From contig JAAOMT010000697.1 of the NCBI GenBank assembly GCA_016748015.1, positions 1,168,683-1,232,682 of the forward strand: a stretch of 64,000 bases of DNA, written 5' to 3'. The first letter of the stretch is position 1; each line of letters begins with the position of its first letter. The notes under the pieces are model-generated. The model worked only from the letters and a program-made list of their open reading frames with translations, was not told where the DNA came from and did no database searches. Source of the stretch: Geosiphon pyriformis. Taxonomy: Eukaryota > Glomeromycota > Glomeromycetes > Archaeosporales > Geosiphonaceae. This document shows, in pieces, positions 1 to 10,515 of the stretch. The position numbers and the translations under genes were made by a program.

Positions 1-937
1 ACAGAGCTTGTAAGCTCAACCAGAAATGCAGCTTCCAAAAATTGTTGAGAAGCAAACTCCACACAGAAAAGCTTCACATTGTCTTTTGAAACAGATTTAG
101 CACCCAAAAAACCATGCACAGACTGAAAAACAGCCTTAACATGAGCCAATTTGATCTTAAAAATAGCACCAGAGTGGAGGCCACCCACCCAGCAAACCTT
201 TGACAACTAGTAATAGTTTCCCAAGTACCACCAGAAGTAGCACCAGAAACTAAAGGAGAAGATGAATCAGTTTCTATTTCATCAGTCCAGTTCCCAAGAA
301 CAGGTGACTCAACAGAAGAAAATTGTTTTGCTTCTAAAACTGGTAATGATCTGCCAGAAGACACCACATTTGGCAACACAGCCAGTGGTTGATCTTGGCC
401 TATCTTGGAAGATGTGCCGCTGCTGTTGTCATCCATATCAAGAATAGGGCTGGCTGCTGCTATGGAGATCTTACCAAAGATCTCATCTGGAACCACAAAG
501 AAGTTCGGTGTGATCATGGCAGTTGTGATTGCCTGCTACTGTTTTTTGGGATTTTTCGCTTTTACGGCCATTTGTAAAGCAGTAGTAATAGAAGTAGTAG
601 TGGGAGTGGTGAGAGCAGAAAAGACCAACTTGTTGACTGGTCTGTTATTAAAAATCTTTGGGCTCTTTGAAGTGGTAGAGACAACACTAGGACTAATCTA
701 AGTGTGCCTTTTTGAAGAGACTTTAACTAAAGAAGAACTTCCAGCCAAAGGTGAAGAAAATGAACCAGAAGCTGCTAAAGGCAGCTTATTACTATTATTT
801 TTTAAAGGAAATGTTGCCAGAACGTTTTGTCTAGCTGCTTCAATAACAGAGAGACTCTCTCGTGTTGAAACTTTATTAGTTATTATAGAAAAAGTAACGT
901 TTGTAACTTTTTTATTCTTAACTCTATTTGTGGTCAT
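1..937 (-). pseudogene. LINE family A, ORF1 (copy A1), cut by window edge
   Basis: N-terminal part of a nucleic-acid-binding ORF1 of a non-LTR retrotransposon, read leftward from an ATG at 937 and running out of the window. One frame carries most of it (937-698, 517-74), interrupted by TAG at 698-700 and a second TAG near 536. A one-base frameshift near 175 follows the motif GWVASTLV; reading resumes in another frame as KLAHVKAVFQSVHGFLG and KLFCVEFASQ. The same protein, more decayed, is readable at 20070-22152 and barely at 44950-45935. The assignment rests on resemblance to ORF1-like proteins of Rhizophagus-type genomes, which is recall and not a search. It is the best preserved of the three family-A copies. 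Confidence 0.7.
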
Positions 938-2297
938 GAAATTTAGGAGAAAAAGAGTTTTTTTTAGTTTTAACTATATATATATAATTTTAATTAATTA
1001 AAAAAATATTTTAAAACCAAATATTTTTTGTTTTTTAAAATTATTGTTTATTTAAATTTTTTATTTTTAATTAATGTTATAACTTTTTGCAAATTTTTTT
1101 TAATAATAAATATAAATTTAATAATTTTTTAAAATTTTAAAAAAATAATAGTCTTTTAAAATTATTTATTATAAAAAATAATTTTTTGACAATTATTAAC
1201 AAATTAATATCTAAAATATTATTTTTTTATAGGTTTAATTATTTAAATTTTAAAGCAATAAAATATAAAAATAAAAAAACTATTATTTTATTTGTATTTA
1301 TCTTTTTAAATTTAAAGTATTTAATAAAAAGTATAAAAAAGCCTTACTTTTATTATTTGTTTTTTAATTAATATTAGTATTTAAAAAAATTTTTATCTTT
1401 TTTGCAAAATTAATTTTTATATTTTTAAATTATTTAATACAAATATTATCTAAAAGTATTTTTAAAATTAAATTTATCTTATTATTTAAGTTTTTAATAT
1501 TTTAACCAAAACTTTAAATTTTTGTGTAAAAAAAATTATTTATAAAACCACAATAGTTTTATTTATTAACTTCTTTTTAATTATAGTATTAATAATAACT
1601 ATTAAGTTTAAAACAAAAAAATTATTGTTTTGTAAAATAGTAATAGAAATATAATAAAAACAGATTTTTTTTTTAAAAAACTGTTTTTTTACTTTTTTAA
1701 AAATTTTATTAATATTATTGTTTTATTGTTTGAAAATTTATAAAAATTATTATATATGTTTTTTAATAATAAAAAATAATAAATTTATTTAATAAAAATA
1801 AAAATAACTAATTAATAATTTTGTAAAAACATAAAGTATTAATATAAAAGTATAATAAAGTTATTAAAACTTAAATATATAATGTTTAAAATAAAAATTA
1901 AATTAGTATTTAAATAAAAAGTTATTAAATACATAAATAAAATAAAACCAAATAATTTTTTTAATTTATATAGTTTAATATAAGTTTAAATTACTGGTTA
2001 CATATAAGTAATATTTTTGTTACATATTTTAAGTTTTAATTAAATTATATTTAATTAATACATAAAAATAATATTATTAAATTTGTTTTATTAATAATTT
2101 AAAATAAATAAACTTTTATTTAATAAGTTTTGTATAAAATAATAACAAAAATATATTTTAATACTGGCTTAATTTTTTTCCATTTTAATAGTATTAATTC
2201 TAATTTTTAAAACTTACAATTATCTTTATTTTAAAATAATAAAACGAATTTTATTCAATATTAATAAACATATTAATGAAATATTGCACAATACAAT
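938..2297. other. AT-rich desert, no gene seen
   Basis: Long A/T runs with stop codons in all frames. The first hundred or so bases may be the 5' leader of copy A1, because the A2 leader near 22160-22300 is similarly built. Nothing else was recognised. Confidence 0.5.
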
Positions 2298-2353
2298 AAT
2301 TATTAAATAAAAATTATATTATGTAGGCATACTGCAGAAGTTAAAAACTCTGA

Positions 2354-2376
2354 TTATTGTTATAATTTAACAATAA
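2354..2376. other. Perfect 9-bp inverted repeat upstream of coiled-coil ORF
   Basis: TTATTGTTA, a 5-base loop, then TAACAATAA: a perfect hairpin about 75 bp before the ORF start. One arm and the loop are still recognisable in the decayed copy near 24,430, so the sequence predates the split of the two copies. Its function is unknown; it could be an operator-like or structural element of the repeat. Confidence 0.55.
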
Positions 2377-2451
2377 TAGGATTTGTTAAATTTATACTGA
2401 TAAATCAAAAATCTAAAATGTTATTGACACAAATCAAACATATATTAAGCC

Positions 2452-2933
2452 ATGTCTTCCCAAATCATAACAAACACACAAAATACCATAGCGAGCATTG
2501 AAAATATTAAACAAACATTGAAAAAAGCTGAAACTGAGTATAATAAATACGAGGAAAAGCTGAACAAGAAGGGTGAGAAGCTGAAGGAAAAAGAGGAAAA
2601 CCTGAAAAAAAAGAAGAAGAAACTGAAAAAAAAGGAGGAGAAGCTAGAAAAGTTAATAAAGGGTGAGAAGAAAGATGAGTTATGTGAATTAAAGAAGAAT
2701 TTGAGACTAGAAAAGTACAAGAACAAAAATGAAAAGCATTGGTGAATAAAAGATATACAAGCACTAAAAAAGCAAAAAAAAAGCTAGAAAAGCTAAAAGA
2801 AAAAGTGAAAAAGCTAAAAGTAGACAAGAATAAGCTAAAAACAAGTAAAAATAGATGGGAGTTACAGATGCAAAAATTACAAAATATGTTGATAGAAACA
2901 ACTAAGACAGATAACTCAGGCATTGAGAAATAG
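2452..2933 (+). pseudogene. Lys/Glu-rich coiled-coil protein, frameshifted
   Basis: ATG at 2452 opens 97 codons (to 2745). A second frame, 2739-2933, continues the same style of protein for 64 codons, so one frameshift near 2740 breaks a protein of about 155 residues. Residues about 20-75 are heptad-like with Leu every seventh position among Lys and Glu, with strings such as EKLNKKGEKLKEKEENLKK; the tail has another coil. There is no signal peptide, membrane segment or zinc motif. A decayed inverted relative at 24110-24343 shows that the ORF is part of a repeat and not a single-copy host gene. No family was recognised; it could be an ORF1-like coiled-coil protein of a mobile element or a dispersed host gene. 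Confidence 0.55.
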
Positions 2934-3495
2934 AGTAGAATAAAAAAGTACTTTCTTATCTATCCTATTACTATTATCTTTCATTCATTTGACTAATTTG
3001 TGCTCATTCATTTTTGCCTCTTGCTTCCAAAATTGCTTTGTATTTGACTCAATAATAAAACCTTTTGACTTAATGTTAGCTCTTAATTTAAGTTTTACTT
3101 TTCACCTCCGTTATCTATCATCTATACCCATTTTTATATATTTAAAAGAACATTTGATATACTCTTATAATGTTAATTAACTATTGCTTTCTTCCTTCTT
3201 TTTTCTTGTTGCCAATGTGCTTTATTTGTTTTTTATAGCTAAGTTTTCTGCTGGTAGGTTATTTGTTTAATCTATTTTTATTAATATATGTTTTGAGTTT
3301 AAAAGTGATCTATTTTAGTATTAAGTTTTGTCTAGTATAAATACTAAATTGTAATTCTTTCTAGTACCTGACAATAAGTTCATCCCCTCTTTCTTAAAAT
3401 CTTTGAAAAGTGAGTACCTTCTTTGTAACTAAATTCAATTAAAATTATAATTATCTTTTCTTATTTCTAACTATAATGCATAAAATTCAGGATCA
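2934..3495. other. Intergenic, no gene seen
   Basis: Mixed-composition spacer between the coiled-coil ORF and the NTPase pseudogene. Short open stretches are not supported by any recognisable motif. Confidence 0.4.
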
Positions 3496-5513
3496 ATGAT
3501 GGAGGCATTTGAGCAAAAATACAAAGATGATCTTGGTGTCTTGCAGCTTTTTGAAAAACATATTGACAACTGTGCACACAAGTAAACAACTGCTCAAGAT
3601 TTTAGATATTATGCTCCATACAGTGTTTTTTTCCAAGGATCTGGGACTGGGAAGTCTAGACTTCTTTATCAGCTTGCTCAAAACTGCTTTGTTATATACC
3701 TATGCTTTTGTGCAAGTTATAGTTCAGGAATTCTACCCCTAACACAAATTGTTCATGATTTCTTTCTTAATAAGGAGAAAGATGAAATGGTTTACATAGT
3801 GGCATTTTTCTGTAGTTGTATAGAATTTCTTGATGGAAAAAGCATTGAAGATTGGAAGAATCAATAATGAGATTTTGAATTTGAAAAAAATATAATAAAC
3901 AAAGTTTATAGCTTAGTGAAATTCTGGAAAAAAGATTCAATTGAGTTAAATTGAATGAAAAAAAAATCTTGTACAAAAAAAATTGCAGAAGCTTGGAAAA
4001 AAATTGAACTCCATTTATTAAAGATTGTCAACAAAAAGGCAAAACTTGTATTTGCATTTGATGAATCATAGATTTTACTAGAACAAAGTTAAGTGTTTAT
4101 CCACACTTGCTAAACTTTATATTGTCTTCCTTTGTGTGTTTTTGCCATATTTGCTGATACTACTTCGAAACTCTCTGACATTGTGCCATTATTATTTTTG
4201 GATTCTTTGGTTCTAGTATTTTTAAATAAGAGTACACTTTTCTGCCATTTTATTTTATGACTATGTTTGATTTATTTAGCCAAACAAACTCGGACTTGAA
4301 ACAACTATTAAAGTTAGAAAAGTTGTTTGTATTAGGACAACCTTTGTGGAGTTTGGTTTTGAAGAATGCTGTCAGACTCAATAAACTTATGAAACTAGCA
4401 TGACAAAAACTTTTAAGTGGAGATATAACTGTGGATAATTGGCTTAAAAACCCAACTTTGGTTTCTGCTCTTGTTATTTTGTCTTGTTGCATCTCACTTG
4501 ATGTCACTCACATTGCTTCAGAATTAGTTTTCAGATTCATGAGAATATGCATTCACGTTTTAGAAGATCAAAATCAATTATTAGCATTCTATCCATCTAA
4601 ACTAATATTTGCTAAGGCTGCAGCATCATTTATGGAAGACCAGAGTGTGTTAAGAAAACTACTTGACTTTCTACTAAATGCATTACACACTAGTTACATA
4701 AAATCTGGCTATTGTGGAGAATTGGTTGCTTATCTACTTTTAATGTTTGCTTGGGACCATGCTAGTAGAGATAGAGATATATTACCACACTTGGCAAATC
4801 TAGGATATTTGAAGCAGTTTGTTTTATGCCCAATTAGAATGAAAAAGTTTTTGATATCTCTTTTTAGGCAGAAGAACTATAATGAACATATTCAAAGTTT
4901 CTTTCAAAAGTTGGCTGATGGTTTACTTGTATTTACATACTTTATTCTAGTTACTTACACCCCAAACTAGACACAATTGAGAACTCTATTCATTCACTTT
5001 ACAGCTATGATATGTAAATATAACCAAGCAGGAGTTGAATTAATATTTCCAGTTTTGTTGGATAGAGATGAATCTAATTCTATATTAGTTGATTTTATGT
5101 CTTATTTTCTAGTTTAAGTCAAGAATTGGAATTAAATTTACAATAATAATTGGCCTGGATCAGAACTCTTGAGGGAGTATATCTTTAAAGATGAAACTAC
5201 AGAGGAAAACCACAATTTCTACCTGTCTTTATATCTTCAGCTGAGTGCTTCAGAGCCAGCTTTGGAATTATTTTATATTGAGAACTTTCCAGCCTTTAAC
5301 ACAAAGTTACAAAAAAAAGCACAACTTGAAGCAAAGAAAGCAGGAAAAGCAAAAACACAATATTGTATATCTGAATTAGGGTTGGATAAGTCTGTGTATC
5401 ATTGTCTGGATAAATTGAGTGATGATAATATTAGTATTTTGAGACAGCTTTTGTCTGCATGGCCTGATCCTTTAAATTTGGCTAAACATAAAAATGTTAA
5501 GTCACTATTGTGA
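3496..5513 (+). pseudogene. P-loop NTPase of an AM-fungal expanded family
   Basis: Start ATG at 3496 or 3499. The frame reads into FRYYAPYSVFFQGSGTGKS (Walker A at 3637-3657) and then LVFAFDES (Walker B-like, about 4045-4068). After frameshifts near 4070-4130 it continues as FADTTSKLSD, then LFVLGQPLWSLVL, and a long open stretch to 4970 (SELVFRFMRICIHV, KSGYCGELVAYLLLMFAWDH). It resumes with MICKYNQAGVELIFPVLLDRDE (about 5007-5070) and ends with LDKLSDDNISILRQLLSA before TGA at 5511. Stops at about 3583, 3867-3872, 3954, 4068 and 4402 plus frameshifts make it dead. I recall this architecture from large Rhizophagus/Gigaspora families of crinkler-like P-loop proteins; the exact family name is an inference. 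No nuclease motif was identified with certainty. Confidence 0.7.
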
Positions 5514-5771
5514 TCAATGATGTCACTTGTGTATTAAAAATAAAAATGACATGATATTTTTATTCATTAGATTAACAATTCAATATTTCAAATAATTAAT
5601 TAAAATATATATTATTACAGATTTGAGTAACAAGCTAACAAATAGCAAAAAAAAGGCTATTAAAGGTGATAGAAATAATAAAGAAAATTCAATCAAAGAA
5701 GTAAATTAAATTTGTAAGAATTTAATGTGTGATCTTTATCTGCAGTCCAACTCATACTGCTGATAATTAAT

Positions 5772-5981
5772 ATGAGGTGGTCTGATCAATATTTTGCTGG
5801 AGTTTTTGGAGATAATTTAATAATCAAGAGAGTTGAATTATTTGATAAAAGTGACATAAATGAGGATGAATTGAGGGATTGTAAGATAACTACTACTTCT
5901 AAATTAATGTCAATAGTTGATAAAATTGAAGAATACAAAATTGAAATTTCAATTTACTTCACACATTTCTTCAATTTTTAG
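5772..5981 (+). CDS. Short ORF, unrecognised, possibly a gene fragment
   Basis: Seventy codons open with MRWSDQYFAGVFG and contain an acidic segment (DKSDINEDELRD). The codon texture looks protein-coding and not random AT-rich DNA. It lies 260 bp after the NTPase pseudogene and could be a detached exon of it or of a neighbour. No family was recognised and no partner exon was found. Confidence 0.25.
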   Translation: MRWSDQYFAGVFGDNLIIKRVELFDKSDINEDELRDCKITTTSKLMSIVDKIEEYKIEISIYFTHFFNF

Positions 5982-7730
5982 TCTCTAGAAATGTGCTGGA
6001 GGTCAATTGTATAATATAGCAATAGTATTTCTATTTAATATTTAAATTTTAAAAATTTTTAATAAAAAAAAATTAAACAGATTGTTAGATACTTATTGTA
6101 TATTCCAATTATATAACAATTCTAAATGGATAGCAGCAGTTACTGTAAGATAAGCAACTGCTCTACAACTCCATACTTTTTTATGTCTAGATTATATATG
6201 AAAAGTTAAAATTAGAAATATAAAAAAAAGAGTTGAATACCATTTGAAAATTAAAACCATTTAGCAAATTTAACAATTCGACTTTTATAATCCCATCACA
6301 ATCCTAAAAAGGTATATTCAAAATTGTGCCAATCTATGATTAAATTTATTTGCCAAAGCTAACATAAAATAAATAAAGTTGAGATTGTGGATGAATTCTA
6401 AAAATAGAAATAAAAATGTTTACCACACATCAGATCATTAATATTAAATTTTTGAAATTAAATCATAATGAAGTGATGATTTTTACCTGAACTAATACAA
6501 AATTGGAAAAATTTACCTGCCACAAAAGTGTCCAATACAAAAGAGTAATTTGAAAGCAAACCTTGAATAGAACATAAAGTGCCTTTGAGAAAAATCTGGA
6601 AGGCATCATGGATGAGAAATATAATGTATTTTATATTAATATTTTCAAGAAAAGATGCAGAAAGAGTGACATCTAAAATGATTCAAATATAAAAATTTTA
6701 GCTTCTAACAAATTTATAATAAATAATATGTCACTTTTTTGTGTAGTTTCCTACTACAATAACCCACAATATCAACCATCCAACTATTTTGTGCAAGGCT
6801 TAATGCATGGTATTGTATTCTCGGTGAATGATCTATGTCTCTTAAGACAACAAGACTCACATTTTTGTTTTGGTTAAGTGTTACATCATAGGTACAATTT
6901 GTGTAATATATACTTGCACTCTAAGTTAAAACTAGAAAGAAACAAAAATAGTAAGAAGAGTGATCTCGGAAACAGGAATATTGGTATACAAAGTAAGACT
7001 TTTACTAAATTTTATTAAAGAAAGAGTGTTCAAAAATAGGCACTTTAATTTTTTCAAAAATGTGCAGTTTTTAATCATCAAAAAATTGATATATTATGAT
7101 CAGTCTTTTTAGCCTGCTCACTGCTTTTGGTATTTTTAGTTTTTTCAATCCTGAAATTTATTAACATTACAATTTTAACTATTATTAACTTGTTTGAAAT
7201 TACTATTTATATTACTTAAATTATTTAAAAAATAGATTATTAAATATTTATTTATTTATTTATTTATTATTACTATTATTATTATATATAAATAGTAGAA
7301 AAAACATGAGCCACATTTATGATTGAACATGCAGGTCAAATAAAATAACCAAACAGTAAACTTGTAACATCATTCAATACATTAAATTTACTTTTTTTAT
7401 CTTTTATATAATTTTTTAATGTTCCAATATCTTCTATATAAAATAATTGGGGTAATTAAGCCAAAAGCATAACTTACTGCTTTTTTTTCATATTTTATAT
7501 TTCTTTATTGTTATTTTATTTATACTTTTCTGTGGCCCTGACAAAATTTTTATCTTTTTAATCCTTAATGTTAGTAGTAATATAGTAGATATTATTAGCT
7601 TTTAAATGTTGAGAACATTTATAATTGGACATGACTTTCTTCAAGATGTTTTCTAGTTGAATCAATTATAGAAGCATAATAATTAACCTACAAATTAAAA
7701 TCAGTATGATTATTCCCAATTCATTATCAA
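5982..7730. other. Intergenic with a TTTA/TTA microsatellite
   Basis: No gene seen. At about 7244-7290 there is a (TTTA)n run passing into ATT repeats. A tRNA-like string on the minus strand near 6110-6180 was considered and rejected. Confidence 0.4.
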
Positions 7731-8330
7731 CAATGAAGTTGATTTTTGTTGCCAATTTTTTCAACAAAGATTATGCCTAGCTTTGTTTAGGAGAAATTAG
7801 TCCAAGCATTAGAAAATCTTTTTCTTTTTAACTTAACTACAAAAGACTCCTAGCCTCTTTTGCCTTTGCTCAAAGTAGAACTGACCACTACTAATTCTCT
7901 AATTAAGTCTTTTTTTATAAACTTTGAGATTTTTTCAGTTATGGAAAGAAAAGATGCAAAATCTTGCACATTAGTAGAGAGATATTTAGAATTATTCTTG
8001 TTATGAGCTTTACTTTACTTTTTTTTTAATCTGTAAAATTCTTTGATTGCTTTTTTTTCATTTTTATTGTTGCTATTATAATGTATAAACTTATATCTCT
8101 CATGAAAAGAGCTGTTTAAATTCACTCGTTCTCAAAATCTTTTAAAATTTTTTTTAAAAGAGTCTTTGACTCCAATGCTTTTTTGTAAATATTAATAGAT
8201 AGAGATTGCTCTATAACTTAATATACATTCATCTCAATCACAAATGACTTTGATCGGATGATTTTTTTGTTGGCTGATTTGCTTAATTAAGCAATAGGGT
8301 CAGTTAATGTAATTTTGGTTAGACATTATT
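7731..8330 (-). pseudogene. Decayed coding region, unrecognised
   Basis: Reading leftward, two frames together give about 170 residues of protein-like sequence. One holds SKSFVIEMNVY, IYKKALESKTLLKKILKDFENE; the next holds EKKAIKEFYRLKKK, NVQDFASFLSITEKISKF, KKDLIRELVVVSSTLSKGKRG and FVVKLKRKRFSNAWTNFS, with only a few stops. It follows the DUF7869-type pseudogene on the same strand with almost no gap, so it may be a second gene of the same unit or a C-terminal extension. Helix-rich and basic; no motif allowed a family call. Confidence 0.4.
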
Positions 8331-8334
8331 TAAT

Positions 8335-9950
8335 TTTTAACATCTATTCAATGGTTTTGGGCAAATAATATCCTTAAAAGCATCTTTAACAAAAGGCTGA
8401 ATATAATTATAAAGATATTTTTGCCTTTTATACTTTATAGGAGGAGACATTAGCACAGAAAATAACAAAGTCTTGATTTTTTCTATACTCGGATTTGCCA
8501 ATTTTTAAAAGCCTGAATTCCTGGAAAAGACTATTAGCAAATTCTTAAACTTTGACTACACCAAGATTAGTCCTGGTAAACAGAAAATGCTGAAATTTTT
8601 GTAGGCTGGGTAGTTTTTTAAAATAAGCTTCCAGATTACTTATGATGTCAAAATATTTAAAACCAGCTCTATTATTATAGTGCTATACTTTATTTAGTCT
8701 GACAATACTAGACTTTTTTTACTAGTTTGACCACATGATTTACACAATCTACAGTCATTTTGTGGTATAGTTTCTTAATCAATCTAAAACTGCTATTATA
8801 TTTGGATTTAGTATGTCCAGGTACCATAAAATTTAATTCGATACTTTTGTAATAATTGCAAATAACTAAATATAGATAAAATCAAATGTTAGCATTATTT
8901 TTATTCTGTTCTCCTGAATTATCACAAGTAATTTTCAAATACTTTTCACCTTTATTCAATTTCTTAATTTCATCAAATATCATGCTCAGTGTGCTATTAG
9001 AGTCTTTACTGATAATTTTGTTTTCATCAAGAATGTAATTAATTTATTTACATATTGCTTCATCTTGAATACCAAATAAATGCACTTTGCATTCAATCAT
9101 AACTGTAATAAGCAGTAATAATAATTTTGTTCTAAAATGCTTATCCACCAATTTTCTCCATTGTTTTGCTAATATTATATTTTTGTTGTAATAATTTCTC
9201 TTTAGTTTAGTCTTAACTAAATGTTCTTTGTATCTTTTTAATAAATCTTTTGTTTCTTCTTTCTTATGAATATTATATTATAAGCCATTCTCAAAATATT
9301 GGCACATGTCACATAAATCTGTTCTTGGATTTATGATTTGAATATAAAGCATTAATTGGTCTTATAACTTGTGAAATACATTATATTTTAACAATTTTAA
9401 TGTAGTATTGTTCTTAAAAACTGCAGTAAAATCACAATAGACGAATTTTTAAGTCATTTTAGTTGACAATAGTATAAGTGATTATGTAATGCAGTTAATA
9501 TTTCTTTCAGGACTTGGTTGTTCATAGATTTCAGCATAATTCTCAAGAAAATTTTTCACTGCAGTAGCAATAATTATATCAATGGTTATTTTGGGTTTTT
9601 ATCATAGTGTTCTTTTTACATTACCATAAATGTGTGGTATATACTATTTATTGCTAGATAATTTCTAACAGTTTTGAAGTAAGTGCAACCAATTTCTAAC
9701 ATATGGAAATACGTTTTCTGACAAAGTGACATATTACAATCTTATTAGTACACATTTTCTTTTTAAGATGTCAACTGGCAGTTATTTTTTTACTATTTAT
9801 CACTCTCAGTTGGGCCATTAAAAAAAATTTTGCTCAGCCCTAGAGAGCTTGAAATGCTTCACATAACTCAGCAAACTTTTCTCTCAGAATCACTTTTAAG
9901 CAATCACAATTGCAGTTTATTTCCAAGAAATGTATGACATTTCTGTATTT
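8335..9950 (-). pseudogene. DUF7869-type protein (RNase H-like, transposase-related)
   Basis: Order of pieces on the minus strand: an N-terminal LREKFAELCEAFQAL segment (about 9890), FLENYAEIYEQPSPERN (about 9500-9550), NPRTDLCDMCQYFENG (about 9290-9330), then the core with INYILDENK, STLSMIFDEIKKLNKGEKY, LKITCDNSGEQNKNN (about 8905-8950), IELNFMVPGHTKSKYN (about 8800-8845) and KYLYNYIQPFVKDAFKDIICP near 8340-8400. The signature CDN...QNKNN followed by PGHTK is what I know from the DUF7869 domain, found in many animals and fungi and thought to be transposon-derived. Stops and several frameshifts break the gene. Whether it was a transposase or a domesticated copy cannot be told from this remnant. 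Confidence 0.65.
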
Positions 9951-10155
9951 GGCAGAACTATTATTATTATATCTTCATATACAAATCATTTTATATATAT
10001 AATTTTATTACTTTTTAGGTCTTTACTAGCAATAAGCTTACAAAAAAAGTCACAGATTTCTGTAAGATCTCAATGTTACTGAAAGAATAATCTATTTTCA
10101 AACTCTGATTATAGTTTTTTTACATATGTCTTCAATTTTTGATTTTTGATTTTAT

Positions 10156-10515
10156 TTGTCATTTGAAACTTTGAAAAAGAAAACTGGTTATAGTGTTCAA
10201 GAGCATGTGCTAATCATTGAGTTACAGCAATTACATAAAATGTGCAAACAAAATTCGAAGTAGTACAATTGTAAATTGAGTCTAATTAATAGCAATCTGT
10301 ATAGATTAAAAAAAGATGTAAATAGCAAAAAAGAATCACTTAGATATGCTAAACATAAATATTATGATTTTGCTCCAAATTTTACCAAAAAAGACAGCAG
10401 AAAAAAACTAACAAAAAGTTTACTAGACATATTATGATGGTTTCTAGCTGGCAAAAGTAACATTACATTTGACTTTTGGTTTGACTATAAGATATATTTT
10501 CTTTCTTATTGAAAT
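10156..10515 (+). pseudogene. Unrecognised coding remnant, divergent from the DUF7869 gene
   Basis: One frame with only two stops in about 118 codons: ETLKKKTGYSVQEHVLIIELQ, then LINSNLYRLKKDVNSKKESL, YAKHKYYDFAPNFTKKDSRK and KSLLDIL, then GKSNITFDFWFDYK. The first half looks like a coiled coil. It starts about 200 bp from the N-terminal end of the minus-strand DUF7869-type gene, so the two are head to head and could have shared a promoter region or a mobile unit. No family recognised. Confidence 0.35.

Larger units (their letters stand above)
2298..2933 (+). repeat. Repeat carrying a coiled-coil ORF (copy 1)
   Basis: The stretch from about 2298 through the coiled-coil ORF reappears as an inverted, AT-decayed copy at about 24110-24490. 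The match covers the roughly 150 bp before the ORF, including a hairpin, and at least the first third of the ORF. Beyond 2298 (leftward) the two copies stop matching, which suggests an element boundary. The right boundary is not resolved. Confidence 0.6.

Noticed and set aside
2445-2923. Two long minus-strand ORFs (93 and 138 codons) opposite the coiled-coil gene
   Set aside because: They are the antisense of Lys/Glu-rich codons (Phe/Ser/Leu-rich products); the plus strand gives the heptad pattern.
6110-6180. tRNA-like string on the minus strand (GTTGTAGAGCAGTTGC and a hairpin CAGTT...AACTG)
   Set aside because: The hairpin loop is about 14 bases, not 7, and no acceptor or T stem can be drawn.
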